Of a stretch of 64,000 nucleotides of DNA, positions 1 through 9,915 are shown piece by piece. Under the pieces are notes generated by a model. That model saw only the letters and a list, made by a program, of their open reading frames with translations. It was not told the origin of the DNA and searched no databases. Location: assembly GCF_040703125.1 (NCBI RefSeq), contig NZ_CP160035.1, positions 1,984,001-2,048,000 of the forward strand. Reading direction: 5' to 3'. Made by a program: the position numbers and the translations under genes. Each line of letters starts with the position of its first letter. Position 1 is the first letter of the stretch. This stretch comes from Flavobacterium ovatum (lineage in GTDB: Bacteria > Bacteroidota > Bacteroidia > Flavobacteriales > Flavobacteriaceae).

Positions 1-348
1 TTCCACCACTTCACCGGTATCAGTCATGATCAAATGATCGTGTTGCTTATCGAAATAGGACTTCTCGTAATGTGCTTGGTTTTGGCCAAACTGGTGTTTG
101 CGGACTAAAGCACAATCCAAAAGCAATTCAATCGTATTATATAAGGTAGCACGACTCACACGGTAGTTTTTGTTTTTCATTTTGATGTACAAATTTTCTA
201 CATCAAAATGTTCTTCACTATCGTATATTTCCTGGAGAATAGCATAACGTTCTGGCGTTTTTCTATGTCCTTTTTTTTCAAGATACATTGTAAAAACATT
301 TTTTACAATTTCTTGGTTTTTGTTGTTATCTGTGGAAATGAGTGTCAT
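1..348 (-). CDS. Fur family metal-responsive transcriptional regulator (3' end outside window)
   Basis: The first 116 codons of a Fur-like repressor read leftwards off the window edge; the start ATG is at 348. The translated part has the winged-helix pattern of the family: [10 protein letters not shown] near residues 29-38, then a recognition-helix region with [14 protein letters not shown] around residues 63-76. After it comes the start of the metal-binding dimerisation domain, with [15 protein letters not shown] near residues 94-108. Fur proteins bind a divalent metal (Fe, Zn or Mn) and repress promoters. The family is clear, but the metal and targets (Fur, Zur or PerR subtype) cannot be told because the C-terminal cysteine motifs lie outside the window. 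A TAnnTTTG-like box (reverse strand, 355-362) sits just upstream. The neighbouring (p)ppGpp gene runs in the same direction 118 bp upstream. Confidence 0.9.
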   Translation of the reverse strand, partial: MTLISTDNNKNQEIVKNVFTMYLEKKGHRKTPERYAILQEIYDSEEHFDVENLYIKMKNKNYRVSRATLYNTIELLLDCALVRKHQFGQNQAHYEKSYFDKQHDHLIMTDTGEVVE

Positions 349-354
349 ATTCGG

Positions 355-362
355 CAAAGATA
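355..362 (-). promoter_or_regulatory. Candidate -7 box for the Fur-like gene
   Basis: On the minus strand the bases read TATCTTTG, a match to the Bacteroidota -7 consensus TAnnTTTG, ending 7 bases before the start codon at 348. No convincing -33 TTG lies at the usual spacing, so support is from one half-site and position only. If used, the transcript would be nearly leaderless. Confidence 0.4.
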
Positions 363-466
363 AATTATTATTTTAATACTTAGTTAGGATTGAATTTAAT
401 TTTGCTAAAATTGAAAAAATAGATTCCAATTGAAACGGGATTAAATATTTAAAACTAATCTGTTTT

Positions 467-2701
467 TTAATTCGTGTAAACGCGAGTCACTTTGTCTACT
501 CCGTCAATTTTCTTGATATTGTCAATTAATTTTTTCAAAATGCTATTGTTTTGAACAATTACAATTACTTGTCCTTTGAAAAGTCCTGCTTCACCACTCA
601 AAGAAATACTTTGGATGTTTACGTTCATGTTATTTGAAATTACTTTTGTCAATTCATTGGTAAGGCCAAGTGTATCCATTCCTGTGATGTTAAGCATGGC
701 TTTGAATTCTTGTCGGCTAGAGTCAATCCATTTGGCGGGCATAATACGGTATGCATAATTAGACTGCAAAGCAAGTGCATTAGGGCAGTCTTTTTTATGA
801 ACTTTTATTCCTTCATTAATAGTAACAAAACCAAAAACATCATCACCAGGAATTGGGTTGCAACAAGCAGATAATTTATAATCTAGTTTATCTTGCTCCT
901 TTCCAAAGACCAACATATCATAATTATGATTTAATATGTGTTTGTGAATGTCTGGAGAAGCTGTTTTTTCAGAGCGCTTAATTTTATTTTTAAAGAAATT
1001 GATTAAAGTATTCCCCTTTTGAGCTGCGTAATCTTTTAACTGTTGGTTCTCAATTGAGCCTACACCCACTCTGTAGAATAAATCGAGACTTGTTTTAAGG
1101 TTGAAAAAATTGACTAATTCATTAACGGTGGTTTCGTTTAAGGTTACTTTTAAATGTTTTAGTTTACGAGTAAGTAGTTCTTTACCGTGTTCTGCGATTT
1201 TCTTAGTGTTTTCGTTAAGGACACTTCTTATTTTGTTTTTAGCTCTTGAAGTGGTGACGTAATCTAGCCAATGTGCGGTGGGTTTTTGATTAACTGAAGT
1301 GATAATTTCGACTTGATCGCCACTTTTTAATTCATAATTCAAAGGAACCAACTTTCCGTTTACGCGAGTTCCACGAGTTTTGATTCCAATTTCAGAGTGA
1401 ATACTAAAAGCGAAATCTAACGAAGTAGCTCCTTTAGGTAATGATTTAATATCTCCCTTAGGTGTAAAAATGTAGATTTCTTTAGAGTACAAATTCATTT
1501 TGAAATCTTCGACAAAATCCACTGCATTGGATTCGGCATTTTCAATCGCTTCTCTCAAAAGGTTGAGCCAAACATCCAAACCGTGTTCTTCGTCAGCACC
1601 GTTTTTGTATTTGTAATGTGCTGCATATCCTTTTTCAGCAATTTCGTCCATACGCTCACTACGCACTTGTACTTCTACCCAGCGACCTTTTGGTCCCATT
1701 ACGGTGATGTGCAAAGCTTCATAACCTGTGGATTTTGGCGAGGAAATCCAGTCTCGCAAACGACTTGGGCTGGGTCTATAGTGATCTGTTACAATAGAAT
1801 ATATTTTCCAAGCTATAAATTTTTCATCATGTGGAATGGATTTATAAACGATACGTAACGCAAATTTGTCATAAACTTGATCGAAACCTACGTTTTGCGC
1901 TTGCATTTTTTTACGTATCGAATAAATAGACTTTGGGCGACCTTTTATGATGTAGTCTAATCCTTCAAGATCTAAGGTGGCTTTTAGTACAGCAGATATA
2001 TCCTTGATGTAATTATCTTGTTGTTCCTTGGTTTCTTTTATTTTGCTGACAATTTCGTTGTAAATCTCAGGTTCTGTATATTTTAAGCCTAAATCTTCTA
2101 GTTTGGTTTTGATATTATACAATCCTAATCGATGGGCAAGAGGTGCATATATATACAAGGTTTCAGAGGCTATTTTTTCTTGTTTATAGTCATCCATGGA
2201 GTCCATAGTTTGCATATTGTGCAATCTATCGGCCAGCTTAATTAAGATTACTCGAACATCATCGTTCAGTGTCAATATCATTTTTCTAAAGTTCTCCGCT
2301 TGCATAGAGACTTTTGTGTCTTTTTGAACTAATGATATTTTAGTAAGCCCTTCAACTAGCTGTGCTACCTTTGGATTGAACATTCGTTCGATATCTTTTA
2401 CAGTTATCGGTGTATCTTCAACTACATCATGCATTAATGCTGCGGCAATGGAAGTTGCTCCCAGACCAATTTCTGAGGCTACAATTTTGGCTACAGCAAT
2501 AGGATGAAAGATATATGCTTCACCTGATTTTCGGCGTTGTTCTTTATGTGCGTCAACTGCCACATCAAAAGCTTTGCGAATAAGTTTTTTATCTTCAACG
2601 GTTAAAGTCTGGTAACTAATTCGAAGTAATTCTTTGTATTCTTGAGCAATAGCTTTATTTTCTTTCTCGATGTCGATTTCTATCATAACGGGGGTGTTCA
2701 A
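467..2701 (-). CDS. Bifunctional (p)ppGpp synthetase/hydrolase (RelA/SpoT homologue)
   Basis: The product makes and degrades the alarmone (p)ppGpp from GTP/GDP and ATP in the cytoplasm, controlling the stringent response. At 744 residues it has the usual long-RSH length. The HD hydrolase domain is intact: YIFHP near residue 66, the HDVVEDT motif at 91-97 and KLADRLHNMQT near 155-165. The synthetase domain follows, with GRPKSIYSIRKK (about 255-266), DWISSPKSTGYEALH (about 315-330) and EVQVR. A TGS domain begins near 407 (FTPKGDIKSLPKGATSLDFA), and a C-terminal ACT domain covers roughly the last 80 residues. Both catalytic halves keep their motifs, so it is probably bifunctional, as expected for Bacteroidota with one long RSH enzyme. 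The start at 2701 (MNTPVMIEI) is the first ATG before the conserved region. It is likely a single gene, upstream of and co-oriented with the Fur-like gene. Confidence 0.95.
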   Translation of the reverse strand: MNTPVMIEIDIEKENKAIAQEYKELLRISYQTLTVEDKKLIRKAFDVAVDAHKEQRRKSGEAYIFHPIAVAKIVASEIGLGATSIAAALMHDVVEDTPITVKDIERMFNPKVAQLVEGLTKISLVQKDTKVSMQAENFRKMILTLNDDVRVILIKLADRLHNMQTMDSMDDYKQEKIASETLYIYAPLAHRLGLYNIKTKLEDLGLKYTEPEIYNEIVSKIKETKEQQDNYIKDISAVLKATLDLEGLDYIIKGRPKSIYSIRKKMQAQNVGFDQVYDKFALRIVYKSIPHDEKFIAWKIYSIVTDHYRPSPSRLRDWISSPKSTGYEALHITVMGPKGRWVEVQVRSERMDEIAEKGYAAHYKYKNGADEEHGLDVWLNLLREAIENAESNAVDFVEDFKMNLYSKEIYIFTPKGDIKSLPKGATSLDFAFSIHSEIGIKTRGTRVNGKLVPLNYELKSGDQVEIITSVNQKPTAHWLDYVTTSRAKNKIRSVLNENTKKIAEHGKELLTRKLKHLKVTLNETTVNELVNFFNLKTSLDLFYRVGVGSIENQQLKDYAAQKGNTLINFFKNKIKRSEKTASPDIHKHILNHNYDMLVFGKEQDKLDYKLSACCNPIPGDDVFGFVTINEGIKVHKKDCPNALALQSNYAYRIMPAKWIDSSRQEFKAMLNITGMDTLGLTNELTKVISNNMNVNIQSISLSGEAGLFKGQVIVIVQNNSILKKLIDNIKKIDGVDKVTRVYTN

Positions 2702-2868
2702 TTTCTAAAAATAAGTATAAGTAATTAGATATGCAAGCGAAAGAGAAGGCTAATTTGAATAGATTTTATTTAATGATAAAGCAAATGGACTTCAGTTATT
2801 ATTAACGATTGAAGATTAACGATTTTTGATTTTAGAACTTGACCTTTGCTATTGAATTTTGACTTTAG

Positions 2869-3654
2869 CTAAAACCCGCGTTGTCTTTTGGCTTCAAAAA
2901 TTAAGATAGCGGCAGCAACCGAAACGTTCATACTATCAATTTCGCCTTGCATGGGGATGATGATGTTTTGTGTAGCAGCATCACGCCATTCTTGGGTAAG
3001 TCCTGTGGCTTCTGTACCTACTACAAGTGCTGTTGGTGTGGTATAATCTTGCGTGTGATAGGAAGTTGAGTTTTGTAACGTAGCACAATAGAAATTTATA
3101 TTTTTTTCTTTTAGGAAAGCAATAATTTCAGCAGTAGATCCAGTCGCAATTTGGTTAGTGAACAAACAACCTACGCTAGAGCGAACAATATTAGGATTAT
3201 ACAAATCACTTTTAGGATTAGCAATAATGACAGCATCGAGATTTGCAGCATCGGCAGTACGTAATAAAGCACCAATGTTTCCTGGTTTTTCAGGAGCTTC
3301 TGCAATTAATATCAGTGGATTACTCGATAGTTTTAGATTAGATAAATGCATCGGTTTTGTTTTGGCTACAGCCAAAATACCTTCGGTAGTATCACGATAG
3401 GCTAATTTTTGAAAAACTTCTTTGTTGATTTCGATATAATCAGCCGATTGTGCCACTTTTTTAGCTTCTGAATCAGAACAAATTTCGGGATAAAATAAGA
3501 CCGTTTGAATTTCGTAACCTCCTTTGAGAGCGATTTCGATTTCTCTTTTACCTTCAATTATAAAAGTACCTGTTTGTTTGCGGTTTTTAGCTTTGTCTTG
3601 TAATAGAACTAAAGATTTTATAAAAGGATTTTGGATAGAAGTAATTTGTTTCAA
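2869..3654 (-). CDS. SpoU/TrmH-family RNA 2'-O-ribose methyltransferase
   Basis: The 261-residue protein shows the three SPOUT motifs of the SpoU family. Motif 1 is EKPGNIGALLRTADAA (about residues 121-136), motif 2 is VVGTEATGLT (about 210-219), and motif 3 is IIPMQGEIDSMNVSVAAAI (about 231-249). The N-terminal ~95 residues (SIQNPFIKSLVLLQDKAKNR) match the substrate-binding domain that often precedes SpoU in TsnR/RlmB-like enzymes. It transfers a methyl group from SAM to a ribose 2'-OH in tRNA or rRNA; which RNA cannot be told from sequence alone. The start at 3654 is immediately followed by the conserved KQITSIQNPF. It appears monocistronic, with a 167-bp gap to the (p)ppGpp gene downstream. 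Confidence 0.88.
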   Translation of the reverse strand: MKQITSIQNPFIKSLVLLQDKAKNRKQTGTFIIEGKREIEIALKGGYEIQTVLFYPEICSDSEAKKVAQSADYIEINKEVFQKLAYRDTTEGILAVAKTKPMHLSNLKLSSNPLILIAEAPEKPGNIGALLRTADAANLDAVIIANPKSDLYNPNIVRSSVGCLFTNQIATGSTAEIIAFLKEKNINFYCATLQNSTSYHTQDYTTPTALVVGTEATGLTQEWRDAATQNIIIPMQGEIDSMNVSVAAAILIFEAKRQRGF

Positions 3655-3853
3655 TTGTAGTGGTTTATTGTTTTTTATCTGTCAATTGTAATTAGCATAG
3701 TAACATTGGTTTTTTATAACCAAATTCCAATTTTGCTCATTTCAAAAAAATAAAAGCTAAGTTTTAAAAAGGCTAAGATACTATAGAATTTTTGAAATTT
3801 AAAACACAATAATTTGTATCTAGGAATTGACAGTCATTGTGGCTTATTTTAGC

Positions 3854-3861
3854 TACTTTTG
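3854..3861 (+). promoter_or_regulatory. Candidate -7 box for the TRIC channel gene
   Basis: TACTTTTG matches the TAnnTTTG consensus and ends 21 bases before the ATG at 3883. A TTG at 3827-3829 could be the -33 element, but the 24-bp spacing is longer than usual. The box overlaps an in-frame TTG at 3859, which argues against that codon being the translation start. Confidence 0.45.
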
Positions 3862-3882
3862 CGGAAATTTAGAAATAAAAAC

Positions 3883-4479
3883 ATGTTTTACTTAATTCAA
3901 ATTATAGGAATACTGGCTTTTGCTATGTCTGGAGCATTAACGGCAATGAATAAAAAGATGGATCCTTTTGGGGTTTTTATTATTGCATTTGTTACTGCTT
4001 TGGGAGGTGGGACATTGAGAGACGTTTTGATAGGCCAAACACCAGTTGGATGGATGCAAGATTTGATTTATGTGCATTTGGTTATTGCAGGTTTTGTATT
4101 AGCTATTTTTTTTCGTAAAAAACTGGAGCATTTGAGAGTGTCATTCTTTTTGTTTGATACCATTGGATTGGGAGTTTTTACATTAATTGGTTTAGAAAAA
4201 GGAATTAACATAGGGCTTCATCCAATAATTTGTATTGCAATTGGTACCATGACAGCTTGTTTTGGTGGGGTAATTCGAGATATTTTGTGTAATGAAATAC
4301 CCGTAATTTTTAGAAAAGAAATCTATGCTACCATTTGTATTTTTGGTGGAATTATCTTTTTTGGGTTGAAGGAATTTGGATTAAATAATGATGTTTTGTA
4401 TTTGATAACATCGTCTATCATTATTTCTATAAGGCTGATGGCGGTTAAATTCAAATTGTCGTTACCCTCATTGGAATAG
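3883..4479 (+). CDS. Trimeric intracellular cation (TRIC) channel family protein (UPF0126/YadS-like)
   Basis: This is a 198-residue inner-membrane protein with about six to seven hydrophobic segments arranged as two similar halves. Each half holds the family's glycine-rich loop: FVTALGGGTLRDVLIG near residue 43 and TACFGGVIRDILCNE near residue 130. The duplicated GG(x)RD motif is the signature of the bacterial TRIC/UPF0126 family, whose members conduct K+ or other small cations, with glycine transport proposed for some. The open frame extends to a TTG at 3859, but that codon lies inside a promoter-like box, and the hydrophobic N-terminus (MFYLIQIIGILAF) begins at the ATG at 3883, so that start is preferred. 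It converges on the gliding-associated gene with 18 bp between the stops. Confidence 0.85.
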   Translation: MFYLIQIIGILAFAMSGALTAMNKKMDPFGVFIIAFVTALGGGTLRDVLIGQTPVGWMQDLIYVHLVIAGFVLAIFFRKKLEHLRVSFFLFDTIGLGVFTLIGLEKGINIGLHPIICIAIGTMTACFGGVIRDILCNEIPVIFRKEIYATICIFGGIIFFGLKEFGLNNDVLYLITSSIIISIRLMAVKFKLSLPSLE

Positions 4480-4497
4480 AAACTATAATCGAATTTT

Positions 4498-6300
4498 TTA
4501 TTTTGCTAAAAATAAATAACCCGCAAGAGGTTTAATATATTCAGGTTCATTTAAATATAGTATATAAAAATAAGTTCCAAAGGGTACTGGTCCGTTTCCT
4601 ACTATTGACCCTTTATTTGCAAATCCGTCCCATTCCTCAGTTGTATTATTTCCTTCCCAAATTAATCTTCCCCATCGGTTGTAAATTTCAAGTTTGTAAT
4701 TCAAGAAAACATCTTTCAATCCAGCAATATGAAACTTGTCATTACTTCCATCATTATTAGCTGATATGAAATTATAAACAGTGGGAGGACAGTTCTCAGT
4801 GGTTAATAGGAATGATGTTATGCTGGAGCAAAAGTCATTCTCTAAACGTACATAAATAGTCTTAGGAGTATTTTTTGCAACATAATTGGAGCTGTTAAAT
4901 ATTGGATCACTCTTTTTCTCTGCATTTTCCAGCGTTTCATAAAATTGTACAACATCTGCAGGATTTACTTTTACCAAATCTTCATAATTCGAAAAATCAA
5001 AAGTTCCTCTTCCAAGTCCTTCATTACAGACTTCTTTATTTTCTAAAATGCTAAATAAAGGTGATTTTGGTATACGAACTTCTACTTCAAAACTGTTGTT
5101 GTTTTCTACGATTTCAGCAACTATTCCTGTTCCTGTACCGTTGTCGTCAATGACTGATTTTAGAATAAAACCATCAGGAATAGTATTCGGAATTTCTATC
5201 GTAAGTTGATCGTTTATAGTTTCACCAATAGCGATATCGGTTTGACTAAATGAAATTTGAATAAGGCTATTGTTGGCGTAAAATGCAATTGGCGTATTTG
5301 CAGGAAGTGTATTGGTGGCGTCTATATTTGAAATTGAATAATCAACCACAATTGTTTTTGAGTCACAGTTCATATTTGCTTTATTAATACTTATGGTGGC
5401 GTCAGGAAGCTGACTGTTTAATTTGGTGACAATAGCATTAATTATTACAAAATCTTGACCAGAAGTGAGTTTGATTTGGGCGGAAGTATCTCCAATTTTT
5501 ATGTTATTTTGAATAGAGTAGCTGTCTAAATCCATGTTGTATAATTGATTTGAATTTGTGAAGCTATTGGTGCCATTAAAGGCATTGTTGACCGGGTTCA
5601 AAGGTGGGTTACTAATTGAGTTCCCATTTATAGTTAAAGTTTCATTTACGGCAATTCCCGAATCTCCTTCCCAAGCTAGGAATCCAATTTTCGCATCTTT
5701 ATTATCAATGACATTCAGACTGTTTAACGTGATGTTGATTTCGTCAGGGACTGCTTGTAATCCGTCATATACATTGAGTTGGTTGAGCGGTAGATTGGCG
5801 TTTTTGTAAATAACGATAATGGCCCAACCTGCAAAATTAGTACGGTTATAAAAACTATCATAAATAAAAGCAGAAACATCTAAATCGGATAAGGTGTAAT
5901 TTCCAGTTCCAGTTGATTTAACTTGTTCTGTTACATCTTTAAAAGCACTGAAATAATCAAAAAGAAATCCAGCTGTTGGTCTTTGATGGCTGAAAGTTCG
6001 GTCTGGGGTAATTATTTGGTCGTTTAATTTTACTTCAAAATCTCCCGTACCACAACCAGCCCAGTATAAATAGGCTTTTTCGATTTCGTCATTCGGATCT
6101 ATATTAAGTGTTGCTGAAGATGTTGTATAGATGTAAGGAAAAAACATAAATGAGTTTTCTTCAGGGTTTAAAGTGTTTCCAAAAAAGACAAAATCATACC
6201 TTCCGTTAAATTGTTTTAGTAATGAAATATCTTGACCAAACGTAATGGTAGCAAAAAATAGAATCCATCCTAAAAGTATGTTTTTAAGATATTGTTTCAT
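4498..6300 (-). CDS. Secreted protein with gliding-motility-associated C-terminal (CHU_C, T9SS type B) domain
   Basis: The 600-residue product begins with a signal peptide (MKQYLKNILLGWILFFATITFGQ, cleaved after about residue 23). A large beta-rich region follows, including a segment like DUF3344/CARDB-type modules. It ends in the ~85-residue domain with NFISANNDGSNDKFHI, YKLEIYNRWGRLIWEG and PFGTYFYILYL, the CHU_C/type B sorting signal of the type IX secretion system. It should be exported across the outer membrane and attached or released at the surface; its function is unknown. The frame extends to 6324, but the signal peptide starts at the ATG at 6300. Its 5' end faces the glycan module at 6404, making an apparently divergent arrangement. 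Confidence 0.88.
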   Translation of the reverse strand: MKQYLKNILLGWILFFATITFGQDISLLKQFNGRYDFVFFGNTLNPEENSFMFFPYIYTTSSATLNIDPNDEIEKAYLYWAGCGTGDFEVKLNDQIITPDRTFSHQRPTAGFLFDYFSAFKDVTEQVKSTGTGNYTLSDLDVSAFIYDSFYNRTNFAGWAIIVIYKNANLPLNQLNVYDGLQAVPDEINITLNSLNVIDNKDAKIGFLAWEGDSGIAVNETLTINGNSISNPPLNPVNNAFNGTNSFTNSNQLYNMDLDSYSIQNNIKIGDTSAQIKLTSGQDFVIINAIVTKLNSQLPDATISINKANMNCDSKTIVVDYSISNIDATNTLPANTPIAFYANNSLIQISFSQTDIAIGETINDQLTIEIPNTIPDGFILKSVIDDNGTGTGIVAEIVENNNSFEVEVRIPKSPLFSILENKEVCNEGLGRGTFDFSNYEDLVKVNPADVVQFYETLENAEKKSDPIFNSSNYVAKNTPKTIYVRLENDFCSSITSFLLTTENCPPTVYNFISANNDGSNDKFHIAGLKDVFLNYKLEIYNRWGRLIWEGNNTTEEWDGFANKGSIVGNGPVPFGTYFYILYLNEPEYIKPLAGYLFLAK

Positions 6301-6403
6301 TTTAGATACTGAGGTTAGATTCACTCAAAGTTACGAAGGATTTGTATTTTAATTTAAAGAATCGATAAAAAGTCTTATTTTCACGCTTTATAAACTGTGA
6401 ATT

Positions 6404-7381
6404 TTGAATCAATATCAAGTAAAACAATACCAAAACTCCAATTATGAACAATGGAATGAATTCATTAGCCAAGCTAAGAATGCTACGTTTTTGTTTCATC
6501 GTGATTTTATGGAATACCATCAAGATCGGTTTGAAGATTACTCTTTGATGGTTTATGATGATAAGAAACTGGTTGCCGTTTTGCCAGCTAATAAAGTAGG
6601 CGATCAACTTTATTCTCATCAGGGATTGAGTTATGGAGGTTTAGTTTATCAAGAAGATTTAAAGTTAAGTTCTGTAATCAAAGTATTTCAGGTAATTCTG
6701 GATTTTATGTTTTCTAGTGGCATATTGAAATTACAGTTAAAGACAATACCTTTTATTTATTATCAAAAACCGGCACAAGAATTAGAGTATATTTTGTTTT
6801 TATTGGGAGCCAAATTAATTAGACGTGATACATTGTCCGTTATTGATTTAACTGAAGATTATGCTTTTTCAAAACTTAGAAAAAGAGGGGTTCAGAAAGC
6901 TGTTAAAAATCAATTGGTTATTAAGGAAGAAGATAATTTTGATGCATTTTGGAATCAAGTGTTGATTCCAAATTTACAAGAAAGACACCAAGCACATCCC
7001 GTTCATACAATTGCGGAAATAACAAAATTGAAGGAAATATTTCCTGAGAATATTAAACAATTTAATGTATACAAAGGCGATGAAATTGTAGCAGGAACTA
7101 CAGTTTTTGAAACCAATAAAGTGGCTCATTGTCAATACATTTCTAAATTTGAAAAAGATGAAAATTTAGGAAGTTTAGATTTTTTATATAACTTTTTGAT
7201 CATAGAAAAATACAAAAACAAACATTTTTTTGATTTTGGAATCTCCAATGAAGATCAAGGTAAAAAGCTCAATGAAGGTCTGTCTATTTGGAAAGAAAGT
7301 TTCGGGGCCAGTACCATTGTACATGATTTTTACGAAGTTGAAACAGCAAATTTTGCTTTGCTTAAAAATTGCATGATATGA
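6404..7381 (+). CDS. FemAB/GNAT-like acyl- or aminoacyltransferase, first gene of glycan module
   Basis: The 325-residue protein resembles the FemAB-like/GNAT group found in flavobacterial polysaccharide loci. It has a conserved N-terminus with [20 protein letters not shown] (residues 16-35), then [14 protein letters not shown] second half carries [13 protein letters not shown] and a late [15 protein letters not shown] motif. It probably adds an acyl or aminoacyl group to an amino sugar made by the next gene, but the substrate is not known. The start appears to be TTG at 6404: an in-frame TGA lies just before it, and the first ATG (residue 36) would cut into the conserved N-terminus. Its stop overlaps the next ATG in an ATGA junction at 7378-7381, implying translational coupling. 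Confidence 0.75.
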   Translation: MNQYQVKQYQNSNYEQWNEFISQAKNATFLFHRDFMEYHQDRFEDYSLMVYDDKKLVAVLPANKVGDQLYSHQGLSYGGLVYQEDLKLSSVIKVFQVILDFMFSSGILKLQLKTIPFIYYQKPAQELEYILFLLGAKLIRRDTLSVIDLTEDYAFSKLRKRGVQKAVKNQLVIKEEDNFDAFWNQVLIPNLQERHQAHPVHTIAEITKLKEIFPENIKQFNVYKGDEIVAGTTVFETNKVAHCQYISKFEKDENLGSLDFLYNFLIIEKYKNKHFFDFGISNEDQGKKLNEGLSIWKESFGASTIVHDFYEVETANFALLKNCMI

Positions 7382-8475
7382 TTTCATTTTTAGATTTAAA
7401 AGAAATAAATAGCCATTATGAACTTGATTTTCAGGAAAAAGTAAAAACGTTCCTAAATAAAGGAAGGTATATTTTAGGAGATGAGGTTAAATCTTTTGAA
7501 AAACATTTTGCTTCTTATTGTGGCACCAAACATTGTATAGGTGTAGGTAATGGACTGGATGCTTTAGTCTTGATATTTAAAGGATATATTGCAGTAGGAA
7601 AACTCCATAAAGGTGACGAAGTTATTGTTCCAGCGAATACCTTTATTGCAAGTGTTTTAGCTATTTTACAAGCAGATTTAGTACCTGTTTTTGTAGAACC
7701 AGATATTGAAACTTATAACATTGATCCCGACTTAATTATTGAAAAGATCACGCAAAAATCTAAGGTGATTTTAGCAGTACATCTTTACGGTCAATTGGCA
7801 GAAATGGATAAAATCAATGCCATTGCTTTAGCTTATGATTTATTGGTTATAGAAGATGCTGCACAAGCTCATGGTACCATTTTAGATAATAAAAAGGCTG
7901 GAAATTTTTCTCATGCAGCTGCTTTTAGTTTTTATCCAGGAAAAAATTTAGGTGCTTTGGGAGATGGAGGAGCAATCACTACTAATGATTATGAATTAGC
8001 AGAAGTGTTATTCTCTTTAAGGAATTACGGTTCAACGATTAAATATAAAAGTGAATTTATTGGTGTGAATTCAAGGCTGGACGAGTTGCAAGCGGCATTT
8101 CTAAACGTGAAATTACCACAATTAGATGATGATAATGAAAGTCGCAGAACGATTGCAAAACGGTATTTATTAAAAATAAAAAATGATAAAATAGTGTTGC
8201 CTATTTGGGATTGGTCAAATAATCATGTTTTTCATTTATTTGTTATTCGAACTAAAAAAAGAGACGATTTACAACAATATTTACTTGAAAATGGTATTCA
8301 AACCGTGATACATTACCCTATTCCACCACATCAGCAGAAAGCGTTAAAGGAATGGAATTATTTATCTTTACCTATTACCGAAATGATACATCAAGAAGTT
8401 TTGAGTTTGCCAATAAGCCCTGTTTTGACTATAGATGAAGTTGATTTTATTATTAAAACTGTAAATAAATATTAA
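7378..8475 (+). CDS. DegT/DnrJ/EryC1-family nucleotide-sugar aminotransferase (FdtB/QdtB-like)
   Basis: This PLP enzyme of 365 residues starts [15 protein letters not shown]. Its motifs are those of 3-amino-3,6-dideoxyhexose transaminases: [38 protein letters not shown] and EDAAQAHG. The Schiff-base lysine is in [16 protein letters not shown]. The expected reaction is transfer of an amino group from glutamate to a dTDP-linked 3-keto-6-deoxy sugar, a precursor for surface polysaccharide or O-antigen. The start used is the ATG at 7378, which overlaps the previous stop, rather than an in-frame TTG at 7369. The companion ketoisomerase (FdtA) and the dTDP-glucose enzymes are not in this window, so the exact sugar is inferred only from family resemblance. 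Confidence 0.88.
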   Translation: MISFLDLKEINSHYELDFQEKVKTFLNKGRYILGDEVKSFEKHFASYCGTKHCIGVGNGLDALVLIFKGYIAVGKLHKGDEVIVPANTFIASVLAILQADLVPVFVEPDIETYNIDPDLIIEKITQKSKVILAVHLYGQLAEMDKINAIALAYDLLVIEDAAQAHGTILDNKKAGNFSHAAAFSFYPGKNLGALGDGGAITTNDYELAEVLFSLRNYGSTIKYKSEFIGVNSRLDELQAAFLNVKLPQLDDDNESRRTIAKRYLLKIKNDKIVLPIWDWSNNHVFHLFVIRTKKRDDLQQYLLENGIQTVIHYPIPPHQQKALKEWNYLSLPITEMIHQEVLSLPISPVLTIDEVDFIIKTVNKY

Positions 8476-8484
8476 ATAGATTTT

Positions 8485-9807
8485 ATGAAATTACATGAGT
8501 TAAAATTATTTATCAAAGGATACGTGCCTGAAAAAATTTGGATCTCACTTATTAAGGTATATAATTTTATAAAACTTAGAGATCTCCGTAATTTATATTT
8601 AATTAAAAAAGCACAGGAGAGACATAAAAAAGCACTTGAAATCGTTCAGGGCAAAACAAAAATAAGAGTTGCTTTCTTTTTGACTCATGAATCGGTATGG
8701 AAATATGAGGTGCTTTTCGATTTAATGTTGCACCATCCTATATTTGAACCTGCATTGTTTGTTTGTCCTGTTGTTAATTTTGGTATGGAAAATATGCTAC
8801 TTGAGATGGATAAAACATACAAAGCATTTAAAATTAAAGGATACGATGTTGTTAAAACTTACGATAGTGAAACGGGAATATACTTAGATATTCAAAAAAT
8901 TTTCCCTCCGGATATTGTGTTTTATACTAATCCCTATAAAGGTTTACAAGATGAAAGATACTATATCACTAAGTTTCCAAATACGTTAACTTGCTATGTT
9001 CCTTACGCTATAATGACTGTTAATATAGAGGGTATCTATAATACAGATTTTCACAATCTTGTTTGGAGAATTTTTTCAGAAACTCCAATTCATAAGGGAA
9101 TATCAATGCAAAAACAAACAAATAACGGGCAAAACTGTATTGTAACTGGATATCCTGGTTTTGATCAACTTTTAATTAATAAAAGCCCAAATAGTACTAT
9201 TTGGAAAAATCCAAATTCTAGTTTAAAGAAAATAATATGGGCACCACATCATTCTATGATCGAATTCAATAAAGTGTCAAATTTTTTAGAATATTATGAT
9301 TTTTTTATAGAATTAGCGGATAATTATAAGGATAAATTGCAAATTACTTTTAAACCACATCATTTATTAAGAGTTAAGCTAGAGGATGATTCCTATTGGG
9401 GTAAAGAAAAGACAAATATATATTTTAACAAATGGGAAAGCCTAGAGAATGGTCAGTTTGAAGATGGTGATTATATTGATCTTTTTTTAACCTCAGATGC
9501 ACTAATTCACGATTGTGGTTCATTTATGTCAGAATACCTTATTACAGGTAAACCATCACTTTTTATGGTTAGAGATGAGTCAGTTATGGAGTATTGGACT
9601 GCTTTTGGTGAAAAAACTGTAGCAGCACATTATCAATCCAGAAATAAAAAACAATTAATTGATTTTATTGAAAATGTTGTGTTGAATGAAAACGATTTGA
9701 TGAAAGAAGAACGCAATATTTTTGTGCAAAATAACCTGATTCCAAAAAATAAGTTAACTGCATCTGAAAATATTTTACAGTATTTAGAGAGCCAAATTTT
9801 TCAATAA
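8485..9807 (+). CDS. CDP-glycerol glycerophosphotransferase-like (TagB/TagF-type) protein
   Basis: The 440-residue protein starts 9 bp after the aminotransferase. From residue ~60 it carries a GT-B-like pattern (KIRVAFFLTHESVWKYEVLFDLM). The later motifs are typical of the Glyphos_transf family: IIWAPHHSM (about 250), FKPHHLL (about 290) and a conserved LTSDALIHDCGSFMSEYLITGKPSLF stretch (about 330-355). In teichoic acid synthesis this family moves glycerol- or ribitol-phosphate; in Bacteroidota relatives it is found in capsule and O-antigen loci, where it may add a polyol-phosphate or a sugar. It is probably cytoplasmic or membrane-associated through its basic N-terminus. The substrate is not known. 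Confidence 0.75.
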   Translation: MKLHELKLFIKGYVPEKIWISLIKVYNFIKLRDLRNLYLIKKAQERHKKALEIVQGKTKIRVAFFLTHESVWKYEVLFDLMLHHPIFEPALFVCPVVNFGMENMLLEMDKTYKAFKIKGYDVVKTYDSETGIYLDIQKIFPPDIVFYTNPYKGLQDERYYITKFPNTLTCYVPYAIMTVNIEGIYNTDFHNLVWRIFSETPIHKGISMQKQTNNGQNCIVTGYPGFDQLLINKSPNSTIWKNPNSSLKKIIWAPHHSMIEFNKVSNFLEYYDFFIELADNYKDKLQITFKPHHLLRVKLEDDSYWGKEKTNIYFNKWESLENGQFEDGDYIDLFLTSDALIHDCGSFMSEYLITGKPSLFMVRDESVMEYWTAFGEKTVAAHYQSRNKKQLIDFIENVVLNENDLMKEERNIFVQNNLIPKNKLTASENILQYLESQIFQ

Positions 9808-9812
9808 TTTAA

Positions 9813-9899
9813 GATGTTTATAACTTTAGAAGTTATTTAAAATATAGTTATGAAGAAGATGACAGTGCTAATTTGACTAAAGAAGTTAAATACAAATAA
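9813..9899 (+). other. Short open remnant after the glycerophosphotransferase-like gene
   Basis: Between two genes of the module, one frame stays open for 28 codons and ends at TAA 9897-9899, without a start codon. It reads like a coding tail (for example EEDDSANLTKEVKYK at its end). It may be the 3' scrap of a gene lost during rearrangement of the glycan locus. It could equally be chance. A small inverted repeat (ATAACTT, loop, AAGTTAT at 9820-9836) lies inside it. Confidence 0.2.
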
Positions 9900-9915
9900 A
9901 TTTTAATTTTAATAA

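Noticed and set aside
3859..3882. TTG start eight codons upstream of the TRIC channel ATG
   Set aside because: The TTG is part of a TACTTTTG promoter box and the family N-terminus begins at the ATG at 3883.
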